Below are positions 1 through 6,081 of a DNA stretch of 14,582 nucleotides, in pieces; the stretch's first letter is position 1; each line of letters starts with the position of its first letter. The translations under genes were made by a program, and so were the position numbers. The DNA is from an uncultured Christensenellaceae bacterium (GTDB taxonomy: Bacteria > Bacillota > Clostridia > Christensenellales > Christensenellaceae), in the NCBI GenBank assembly GCA_934373295.1, contig CAKROK010000055.1:1-14582 (forward strand). The letters run 5' to 3'. Below the pieces are notes generated by a model that ran no database searches, was not told the origin of the DNA, and worked only from the letters and a program-made list of their open reading frames with translations.

Positions 1-417
1 GACAACATCCTTGAGGATTGCCGATTGATGCAAGCCACCCTGACAGACTGTACAGGCATTGATACAGAAATCGAGAGCCTGCTTGAGGAGATCGATATGG
101 TGACCGAACTGACAAGGCGTTGCATTGCGGAAAATTCACAGACGGCACAGAACCAGGAAGAATACGCCGCCCGGTACAATGGGTTTGTAGAGCGGTATGA
201 AAAAGTCAAGGCACGGCTCGAACAGCTCCGCACTACAAAAGCTGCACGGGAAGCCCAGGCAGAAGCCATCGGAGCTTTCATGTTCGAGATGTAGGAGCTG
301 GACACCATCAACGAGTTTGACGAAAAACTCTGGCTGACCATTATCGACACAGTGACCGTTCACGCCGACGGACGAATGACCTTCAAATTCCAGGGCGGCA
401 CAGAGATCGAGGCGTGA
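1..417 (+). pseudogene. Large serine recombinase, C-terminal fragment, interrupted by TAG
   Basis: This frame is open from the first base, so the gene begins upstream of the window. It encodes the C-terminal coiled-coil and tail of a large serine site-specific recombinase of the kind carried by Tn4451/Tn1549-like and related Clostridial elements. The helical part is rich in Glu, Lys and Arg and contains RCIAENSQTAQNQEEY (about residues 38-53 of the visible part). The final strand-rich segment, EFDEKLWLTIIDTVTV followed by FKFQGGTEIE, is the usual end of these enzymes. A TAG at 292-294 interrupts the frame, but the family similarity continues directly after it to the TGA at 415-417, so the break is a point change and not a shift. 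Most likely the gene is inactivated. Read-through is possible but unsupported. The family role is excision and integration of the element through a phosphoserine intermediate; the catalytic N-terminal domain is not in view. Family assignment is from remembered motifs. Confidence 0.82.
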
Positions 418-429
418 GTCCCAACAAAA

Positions 430-462
430 GTCATGACCACCCCTAAGAGGGGTGGTCATGAC
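430..462. repeat. Perfect 15-bp inverted repeat at the element boundary
   Basis: The arm GTCATGACCACCCCT (430-444) and its exact reverse complement (448-462) are separated by a 3-base loop, AAG. The hairpin starts 12 bases after the recombinase stop and ends where similarity to the membrane-protein copy at 4611-5102 begins. No T-tract follows on the plus strand, so it is not a classical intrinsic terminator there, although it could still stop transcription. It is best read as the terminal hairpin of the integrated element. That role is inferred from position. Confidence 0.75.
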
Positions 463-699
463 TTCCTGAAATTCTTCGCGCGATTTATAATAATGCTCTA
501 TTGCATGGAGATTTACGATATAATATTTTTCGATTGGTTTTTACTTTGCCATTCAAACTTTTTTCCGCACTTTTATCCCGAGTTAAAGGGGATAGTCGGG
601 CCGCATATGTTCGGATACAACAAGAAAGCGCATATGATTCACTTCATTGTATATATTCCCGCCTGTGCCGTGGCTGCGGGGGTATGCAGCATTTTTTAG
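463..699 (+). pseudogene. 3' fragment of a small membrane-protein gene (copy 1)
   Basis: This fragment encodes about 78 residues that match the C-terminal half of the gene at 4611-5102. Over the last 74 codons I count 26 base differences in 222. They affect 23 codons, 17 of them silently and 6 with a residue change, so both copies evolved as protein. The conserved core includes FFDWFLLCHSNFFPHFYPE and GPHMFGYNKK, with hydrophobic segments on either side. The N-terminal half is missing, and the match starts immediately after the inverted repeat at 430-462. The frame happens to stay open back into that repeat, giving an ATG at 433 and a potential 88-residue chimeric protein, but no ribosome binding site is seen there. 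Function is unknown. The natural reading is a gene cut by integration of the recombinase-bearing element. Confidence 0.72.
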
Positions 700-953
700 A
701 TACATGACGAAAAAGCCTGTTTAAGGGTGATTAAATAAAAGATGCCTCCAAGGACAAAACCAACTCATGCGGTGAAAAACCGAAGTTTGGCTTCCTCAGG
801 ACATCTTCTATAGATAGTATATTCAATAAAAAGGGGAATGCCAACGATTTTTCTGAAAAATTGCTTTTAGCTGAATGACCCCGACGACATAGCGTATCGC
901 AGCCTTGAAAAGGCGAACACGCGGCTTGAAAAGAAAGTCGCGGCATACCAAAG
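700..953. other. Non-coding debris between two broken genes
   Basis: No intact gene is seen. A short frame from 735 to the TGA at 876-878 encodes about 47 residues that I do not recognise. The main recognisable content is a 68-bp copy (877-944) of a segment inside the following gene, in a frame different from that gene. For roughly the first 20 bases after 699 the sequence still resembles the region after the second membrane-protein copy (5103 onward), which marks how far that homology extends. Confidence 0.5.
877..944 (+). repeat. Direct repeat unit A (matches 2418-2485)
   Basis: By hand count 63 of 68 bases are identical to 2418-2485. Read in frame 1 it encodes PDDIAYRSLEKANTRLEKKV, the same coiled-coil start as residues 490-509 of the polyvalent protein fragment. 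A TAG at 868-870 closes this frame just upstream. Downstream the frame does not join that of the gene beginning near 954. It is a remnant of a second, related polyvalent gene or of a duplicated segment. Confidence 0.8.
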
Positions 954-3266
954 TTGGCGGACAAGCCCGAGCTTGCAGAGCATTTCGCGGAGAGGTTCAT
1001 CGAGGACGAGCAGACAAAGAGCCTGTTTAAGCGCATCATCGACAAGATAAAGGAGCTTTTAGGCAAGATAAGGGACGCGCTCACAAAGCGCAAATACTAT
1101 AAAGCAGCCGAGGCAGTGGCAACGGACATAGACGCGCTTGAAAAGGTAGAGAGCGCCTACTTTGACGCGCTTGAAAAGGTGAGGGATAACGGCGCGGCGA
1201 AGAAAGAGACGGGAGCAAGATACGACGTAAAAACCCCGGGGACTTACGATTATTCGAAATCGTTTGCACAGCAGATAGAGGATTATAAAAACGGAGTATT
1301 CCCTATTGATGATACCCTTATTGTCTGCGGCACACCTAAAGTTCTTCTTGATATAGGCTTAAACAAGCTGCCCATAACCTATGCGAAAGGTCATCTGAAC
1401 ACGATTTTAAACGGGAATAAAGCCGATCATGACTTTGGTGAAGCGATTTTAAAGCAACTGCCGGATGCATTAAAAGACCCTGTTGCGGTGATTGCGTCAA
1501 AGTCGCAGAACAATACGAGTTTGGTTGCTATACTGGATATGACGCATGGAGGAAAACAGATAATAGCGGCGGTGCGCATTGACGGAAAAGGAACTCAATA
1601 TGGTGTTGAAATTGATTCTAATGCGGTTACTTCAATGCACAAGAGGGGAAACGCGATAAATCTTTTAAATGATGCGCTCACGGATGAGGCAAACGGAAAC
1701 ATAGGAGTATATTTCCTGAACAATACAAAAACCGCTCGCTTTCTACAACATCAGGGGCTACAATTGCCCAAAACCTTGAAGAACTCAAGCGGTTATATAC
1801 ATAGTATACGCGAAAGCGGCTCATCTGTCAACATGAAATTTAAGGATGCAACAGAAAGTCAGCAATTCAAGAGGTGGTTTAAAAACAGTGCTGCGGTAAA
1901 AGACGGAAAGCCCATGACGCTGTATCACTATACCGATGCCAATTTCACCGTTTTTAAAACCGAGTTAAGCGGAAAGAATCAGGGCGCGACGCTGGGCGAC
2001 GGCATATACATGTCGAGCAGTAAAACGGCATTTTCAAGCCCTGAATACGGCAAAAACCGAATGGATTTATATGCGTCTATTCAGAATCCCTACGATGCCG
2101 CAAAGGGTTTGAGCAAGTCGCAAGCCCGGCGCATAGTCGAGAAATACGGGGCGATAAAGCACGACATACACGCATATGACGACATGTATCTCAAACATGC
2201 CGTAAACAAGCTGACAAACCCGATTCGCACTATGGATTACATTAAAGAGTATGCGAAAGATGCGGGGATAAGAACAAGTGATATATTTAAAGATTTAGGC
2301 TATGACGGAATCAAAAACGGCGTAGAGTGGGTAGCATTTGATGATATACAGGTAAAATCCACGGATAATATCGGTCTTTTCAGCAAAGAAAACAATGATA
2401 TTTATTTAGAACTCAAAGACCCCGATAACATAGCGTATCGCAGTCTGGAAAAGGCGAACACGCGGCTTGAAAAGAAGGTCGCGGCGTTAAAGCAGGAGCT
2501 TAAACGCACGAACGGAATGACCGTAAAAGACGGCGAGGCGAAAAAAGCGGCGGCAAAGATAGTCAGCGAGTATAGCTCCGGCTACGATAAGCAGACGCTC
2601 ACGGAGAATTTACAGAAGATGTTTGACTTCTTTGCGGGCAAACAGGCGGACGGCAAGACGGGCTTGGAACATTTAGACGAGGCTATGCCCCAGCTTAGAG
2701 CACTGGCAAGGGATATCATCAACAGAAGCTCCGAGCCGATAGCAGAGCTTGAGCAATTCTATAAGCCCATACGCGATATGATACGAAAGACTAAGATAAC
2801 GCCCACGGCGCAGCAGAAAGCGGAGATAGCCGACTGGGGCAGCTTTGTGCGCGAAAATCGCGGAAAGATAGCTATAGCGAAAGAGGGCGGGACGACCGTT
2901 GAATCCCTCTATGAGCAATTAGCGGAGGCAGACCCGACGTACTTTGAGAGCGGCATTTCCGAAGAAGATATGCTGCAAGCGATAGCGGATTATGTAAACG
3001 ACGTAGCCGCGCCGGAGTATGTAAACCCGTTCGGTGAAAACATCGATGAGGCTGTAGACGGACTGGCAAATGAAATGCTCGTAGAATACCTGACCGCGCC
3101 CAAGCTCAAGACGTTTGCGGACAAGAAGTTTGAGGAGAAACAGGCGGCGCTGAAGAAGCAGGGCGATATGTTAAGAGCGCAGACGGATAAGGTACGCACG
3201 ACGGTATTCTCGCCGTTCGTTTCCTTCGCTGGAAATGAGATAAATTATAATATTGAAATCGTATAA
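954..3266 (+). pseudogene. Phage/ICE polyvalent protein fragment with MuF-C-like and ADP-ribosyltransferase-like domains
   Basis: The open frame is 770 codons from a TTG at 954, with no convincing ribosome binding site and no ATG before codon 196 (1539), so the true 5' part is missing. Residues 1-80 are helical and charged. Residues about 115-285 resemble the phage MuF C-terminal domain seen in polyvalent proteins (KLPITYAKGHL, then VEIDSNAVTS and LQLPKTLKN). Residues about 303-480 resemble the ADP-ribosyltransferase domain of polyvalent proteins: QFKRWF, LYHYTDANF with His325, GDGIYMSS with Tyr352, YDGI, then FDDIQVKS with Gln466. From 488 a coiled coil (SLEKANTRLEKKVAALKQEL) and a long helical region follow, typical of these Firmicute element proteins. 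Such proteins are usually much longer and are thought to be injected or transferred with element DNA. The last 20 or so residues look like read-through into unrelated sequence, so the 3' end is probably truncated too. Domain calls rest on remembered motifs. Confidence 0.7.
2418..2485 (+). repeat. Direct repeat unit B (matches 877-944)
   Basis: This is the in-frame member of the pair, encoding the start of the coiled coil just after the ADP-ribosyltransferase-like domain. The five differences from unit A are mostly silent, which suggests descent from a coding paralogue and not a recent copying event. Confidence 0.8.
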
Positions 3267-3321
3267 GAGCCGTTTTTTATCCGCACCGTTTGTTGGGTCA
3301 TATTAAAAATGTCGGCATTTT

Positions 3322-3349
3322 TTGACTTTTAGATGCGTTATGATATACT
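3322..3349 (+). promoter_or_regulatory. Promoter of the acetyltransferase operon
   Basis: A -35 TTGACT (3322-3327), a 16-base spacer and an extended -10 TGATATACT (hexamer TATACT at 3344-3349) lie just ahead of the gene starting at 3382. This places a transcription start near 3356. It is the first convincing promoter after the decayed region. Confidence 0.72.
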
Positions 3350-3381
3350 TAGTTTGAAATAGCATTGAGGAGTTTTTGGAG

Positions 3382-3948
3382 ATGATAGAGACTGATCGAT
3401 TCGTGTTAAGACCCTTTGAGCTAAGTGATATCGATATTGTGTTTAAGATATACTCGGACGCCGAGATAATGGAGTATTTGCCCGTGCCCGTGATGGATTT
3501 TGATACGGCACAGCGCCATTTAGATAGGATAATAGCCGGCTGGAAGGCCATCCCGCAGGTCAATTATGAATTTGCGGTTGTCGATAAGCAGACAAATGAA
3601 AAAATCGGTCGGGCAGAGATAACGAGAAATTACCCCGAGAGGTCCGTAATGATAGGCTGGATATTGCTAAAAAGCGCATGGGGGAGGGGATATGCCACGC
3701 AAATCGCAAAAGCGCTGATAGAGCATTGTTTTTGTAAATTGAATGTACATCGTGTTTACGCGCGGTGTCATCCGGATAATATCGGCTCGTGGAGGGTGAT
3801 GGAAAAATGCGGGATGCGCAGGGAAGCCCGCTATATCAAAAAGTGCAGATATGAAAAATCGGACGGGATAAGATGGGAAGATGAATTTGAATATGCCATT
3901 TTAGATTCGGAATTCAGTAAGAAATTCGATTTGGATGGGATTGAGTAA
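3382..3948 (+). CDS. GNAT family N-acetyltransferase (RimJ/RimL type)
   Basis: The 188-residue protein begins IETDRFVLRPFELSDIDIVF, the standard opening of the RimJ/RimL-like GCN5-related acetyltransferases that move an acetyl group from acetyl-CoA to an amine or protein N-terminus. The family landmarks are IGWILLKSAWGRGYATQIAK (acetyl-CoA pyrophosphate loop, around residues 92-111), then RVYARCHPDNIGSWRVMEKC, the usual C-terminal helix and cysteine-glycine turn (KCGMRREA). ATG 3382 is chosen over the TTG at 3376 because GAGGAG at 3367-3372 is well spaced from it. It is the first gene of a three-gene run, with 36 bases to the next start. The substrate cannot be told from sequence. Many such enzymes act on ribosomal proteins, small metabolites or antibiotics. 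Confidence 0.9.
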   Translation: MIETDRFVLRPFELSDIDIVFKIYSDAEIMEYLPVPVMDFDTAQRHLDRIIAGWKAIPQVNYEFAVVDKQTNEKIGRAEITRNYPERSVMIGWILLKSAWGRGYATQIAKALIEHCFCKLNVHRVYARCHPDNIGSWRVMEKCGMRREARYIKKCRYEKSDGIRWEDEFEYAILDSEFSKKFDLDGIE

Positions 3949-3984
3949 AATGACGGATTTTTGTGGTTTTTGAGGATGAATTTC

Positions 3985-4575
3985 ATGACGGAAAAAGAGA
4001 AGATGCTAAAGCAGCTGCTTTATGACGCGAATAACGACAGTATTTTAATCGAAGAAAGAGCCGAGGCCAAAGACCTTTGCCATGAGTATAATCAACTGCG
4101 TCCGTCCGATGAAAGCGGTCGGCGGGAGCTTATGAAACGGCTGTTAGGCAGTATAAAGGGCGATTTTTGCATACTTGCGCCGTTTTGGTGCGACTATGGA
4201 TACAATATCGAAATAGGCGAGAACTTTTTTGCAAATCACAATACCGTAATACTCGATGCGGCAAAAGTGACCTTTGGCGATAATGTGTTCGTCGCGCCAA
4301 ATTGCGGCTTTTATACGGCGGGGCATCCGATAGATTTTGAGCGCAGAAATATGGGGCTGGAATATGCTCATCCCATAACCGTCGGCGACAATGTCTGGAT
4401 AGGCGCGGGGGTTCAGGTAATGCCAGGTGTCACGATAGGGAGCAATGTCGTGATAGGCGGCGGCAGCGTCGTCGTGAAGGATATCCCGAAAAATTCGGTG
4501 GCGGTCGGAAATCCCTGTAAGGTCATCAGGGCGATCACTAAAGAGGACAGAAAAACTCATTGGGGAATAGATTAG
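3985..4575 (+). CDS. Maltose/galactoside O-acetyltransferase family, hexapeptide-repeat
   Basis: The 196-residue protein belongs to the Maa/LacA/NodL group of left-handed beta-helix acetyltransferases, which acetylate the 6-hydroxyl of sugars using acetyl-CoA. The N-terminal Mac domain is clear (MTEKEKMLKQLLYDANND, then RAEAKDLCHEYNQLRPSDE). Hexapeptide repeats follow (IEIGEN, VTFGDN, ITVGDNVWIG, VTIGSNVVIG), and the active-site region YTAGHPID carries the expected catalytic His114. The end (VAVGNPCKVIRAI) is typical and the length is normal. ATG 3985 is preferred over ATG 3976 because GAGGA (3972-3976) sits 8 bases upstream of it. It is the second gene in an operon behind the GNAT gene, with 35 bases to the next start. 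The physiological acceptor is unknown; in this family the role is often detoxification of non-metabolised sugars. Confidence 0.93.
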   Translation: MTEKEKMLKQLLYDANNDSILIEERAEAKDLCHEYNQLRPSDESGRRELMKRLLGSIKGDFCILAPFWCDYGYNIEIGENFFANHNTVILDAAKVTFGDNVFVAPNCGFYTAGHPIDFERRNMGLEYAHPITVGDNVWIGAGVQVMPGVTIGSNVVIGGGSVVVKDIPKNSVAVGNPCKVIRAITKEDRKTHWGID

Positions 4576-4610
4576 CTTTATCTGACGCATTTTTTAATTT
4601 GGAGGTAAAA

Positions 4611-5102
4611 ATGGGAATAACGATTTTGGCGACGGTCATGATAATGGCGGCGTATTTTCTCGTATTATACGGCGGGGTAGGATTCATTCAGGATAAGAGG
4701 TTTTTCTCATCCGCACCGAAGGAGAATTTGGATGCGATCCCCGATAAAAAGGAGAGATTCCCGGGCGCGCACGTCATCGGATGGATGATAGTCGTGATCG
4801 CCCTCCTGCTTTTCATAGGGGCCGCCGTGATAGCCGTGTAGGACGGCATAAACAACGATTTTGGCTTTTTCGGGTTTTTTGCGAGATTTATCGCTATGCT
4901 CTACTGCATGGAGATTTATGATATATTATTCTTCGACTGGTTCTTACTCTGTCATTCAAACTTTTTCCCGCACTTTTACCCCGAGCTAAAGGGGATAGTC
5001 GGGCCGCATATGTTCGGCTACAACAAGAAAACGCATATAATTCACTTTATTGTATATATTCCCGCATGCGCCGCCGCTGCGGGGATATGCAGTATTTTTT
5101 AG
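4611..5102 (+). pseudogene. Small membrane protein (copy 2), split by an in-frame TAG at 4839
   Basis: A strong GGAGG (4601-4605) precedes ATG 4611. The first 76 codons encode two hydrophobic segments (about residues 3-24 and 51-76) around a soluble loop with GGVGFIQDKRFF and KKERFPG. TAG at 4839-4841 ends this part, but the same frame continues without another stop to TAG 5100-5102. The continuation encodes DGINNDFGFFGFFARF and then the core also found in copy 1 (DWFLLCHSNFFPHFYPE, GPHMFGYNKK). With the internal TAG read as an amino acid the protein would be 163 residues with about four membrane segments. The silent-biased divergence between copies shows that the downstream half was selected as protein. 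The gene is therefore either recently broken, translated as a 76-residue N-terminal protein, or read through. It is the third gene of the acetyltransferase operon. I know no function for this family. Confidence 0.65.
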
Positions 5103-5174
5103 GGATATGACAAAAACTGTGATAAAACAGTGTATGCCCAAGCTGCTGAAGAGGAAATTATAAATACGTTCAAC

Positions 5175-5202
5175 TTGACAAGCATCCCAATTTCAATATA
5201 AT
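5175..5202 (+). promoter_or_regulatory. Promoter of the PH-domain gene
   Basis: Consensus TTGACA (5175-5180) and TATAAT (5197-5202) hexamers are separated by 16 bases, about 33 bases before ATG 5236. This is as strong a vegetative promoter as can be expected by sequence and shows that the gene is transcribed independently of the operon upstream. Confidence 0.82.
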
Positions 5203-5235
5203 TAATTTATAAAATAAACATAGGAGAGTTCAATT

Positions 5236-5625
5236 ATGGCAAACGTATCCTCGGGCATCATTGGCGATGCCAACCTGTTAAATCTAAAAGAGATGGATGT
5301 GACCCAGGTCCGTCCGGAAGTGTCGAATTTCCTCGTTATGGGAGAAGAAATTATTCAGTGCTTCAAGACCGTGCGTGATCAGGTCATTTTTACTAATAAG
5401 CGCGTGTTTGTAGTGAATGTTCAGGGCATAACGGGCAAGAAGATCTCGTATTTTTCCTATCCCTATTCCAAGGTGCAGTATTTCGGAATAGAGACCGCGG
5501 GAGTTTTGGACATCGACAGTGAGCTCATATTGGCGTTTAACGACGGAAATGTACTTCAGTTCGACTTCAAATCAAAGGTGGATATAAGGCGAATCTGCGC
5601 GAATATTTCTTCGTTCGTGTTATAA
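5236..5625 (+). CDS. Bacterial PH-domain protein
   Basis: The 129-residue protein is almost entirely one bacterial pleckstrin-homology domain of the former DUF1696 (bPH_1) type. Hallmarks are GEEIIQCFKTVRDQVIFTNK, VQGITGKKISYFSYPYSK, and ETAGVLDIDSELILAF, followed by a C-terminal helix. It starts at ATG 5236 behind TAGGAGAG (5221-5228). There is no signal peptide or membrane segment, so it should be cytoplasmic. Family members are small oligomeric scaffolds whose biological role is mostly unknown, and nothing here narrows it. The gene stands alone, with its own promoter before it and a hairpin just after it. Confidence 0.88.
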   Translation: MANVSSGIIGDANLLNLKEMDVTQVRPEVSNFLVMGEEIIQCFKTVRDQVIFTNKRVFVVNVQGITGKKISYFSYPYSKVQYFGIETAGVLDIDSELILAFNDGNVLQFDFKSKVDIRRICANISSFVL

Positions 5626-5644
5626 TCAAAATTCATTAATATAG

Positions 5645-5672
5645 CGGCTGAGGGATTCCTCGGCCGTATTTT
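5645..5672 (+). terminator. Terminator after the PH-domain gene
   Basis: CGGCTGAGG (5645-5653) pairs with CCTCGGCCG (5658-5666) over 9 positions, with one G-U, around the loop GATT. TATTTT follows. The T-run is short, so termination strength is moderate. Confidence 0.65.
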
Positions 5673-5700
5673 GGTGGGAGGGGGCTTTTTGAACGAACAT

Positions 5701-5792
5701 CTTCACTCATCACTATTACTTATTACTTTCCAAAAACCGACCTTATTTTTAGTGAAAAGTGAAGAGTGAAAAGTAAATAAGTAAAAACCGAC
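5701..5792. repeat. AT-rich imperfect inverted repeat with GTGAA/AAGT words
   Basis: The stretch 5707-5730 read on the minus strand (GGAAAGTAATAAGTAATAG) resembles the plus-strand stretch from 5767 (GAAAAGTAAATAAGTAA). The word AAAAACCGAC occurs directly at 5732-5741 and 5783-5792 and inverted at 5812-5821. The region AGTGAAAAGTGAAGAGTGAA is itself internally repetitive. No protein-coding potential is evident. It looks like a small non-coding repeat unit abutting the tRNA terminator. Confidence 0.45.
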
Positions 5793-5821
5793 AAACCTCT
5801 GATCGAGATTTGTCGGTTTTT
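5783..5821 (-). terminator. Terminator of tRNA-Pro, likely bidirectional
   Basis: AAAAACCGACAAA (5783-5795) and TTTGTCGGTTTTT (5809-5821) are perfect complements around a 13-base loop. On the minus strand the hairpin begins at the CCA end of the tRNA and finishes with a run of T. The symmetric A and T tails let it work in both directions. Confidence 0.85.
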
Positions 5822-5897
5822 GGTCTGGGTGAGAGGATTCGAACCTCCGGCCTCTTGAACCCCATTCAAGCACGCTACCAAACTGCGCCACACCCAG
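5821..5897 (-). tRNA. tRNA-Pro (anticodon GGG)
   Basis: Read on the minus strand, the 7-bp acceptor stem CTGGGTG/CACCCAG is perfect, with discriminator A and an encoded CCA (5823-5821). The D arm contains AGTTTGGTA. The anticodon stem CTTGA/TCAAG holds the 7-base loop ATGGGGT, so the anticodon is GGG followed by G, as expected for proline. The T arm contains GGTTCGAATCC. Without CCA it is 74 bases. It has its own promoter and terminator, so it is a single-gene transcript. Confidence 0.95.
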
Positions 5898-5922
5898 ATA
5901 TTCGTTGTTTCCAACAGCAATT

Positions 5923-5951
5923 ATTATACTAAACGGACGTGTGTTTGTCAA
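5923..5951 (-). promoter_or_regulatory. Consensus promoter of tRNA-Pro
   Basis: On the minus strand TTGACA (5951-5946) and TATAAT (5928-5923) are separated by exactly 17 bases, a perfect match to the housekeeping sigma consensus, ending 25 bases before the mature tRNA. The short leader contains GTTGGAAACAAC, a 4-bp stem with a GAAA tetraloop. Confidence 0.92.
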
Positions 5952-6036
5952 CTACTATTTTGCAAAAAATAGAAGAAAGTGTATTTGCGTCTGAAATACC
6001 GCGTGGTTATGCGGAAATTATTTCTTTATAAAAACA

Positions 6037-6071
6037 CATCTGCGCCCGAGGGGTATGTTTGGGCGCAGATG
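6037..6071 (-). terminator. Terminator of the citrate synthase gene
   Basis: CATCTGCGCCC (6037-6047) and GGGCGCAGATG (6061-6071) are perfect 11-bp complements around a 13-base loop. On the minus strand the hairpin lies just past the citrate synthase stop and is followed by TGTTTTTAT, giving a clear intrinsic terminator. Confidence 0.9.
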
Positions 6072-6081
6072 GATGTGATTA

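Noticed and set aside
136..459. Minus-strand open frame of 107 codons opposite the recombinase fragment
   Set aside because: It is antisense to a recognisable coding sequence, has no ribosome binding site and resembles no family.
731..1093. Minus-strand open frame of 120 codons across the debris
   Set aside because: It crosses the repeat and the start of the polyvalent fragment on the opposite strand and its product is low in recognisable features, so it is a shadow frame.
5703..5951. Minus-strand open frames through the tRNA region
   Set aside because: They run straight through tRNA-Pro, its promoter and its terminator, all of which are better supported.
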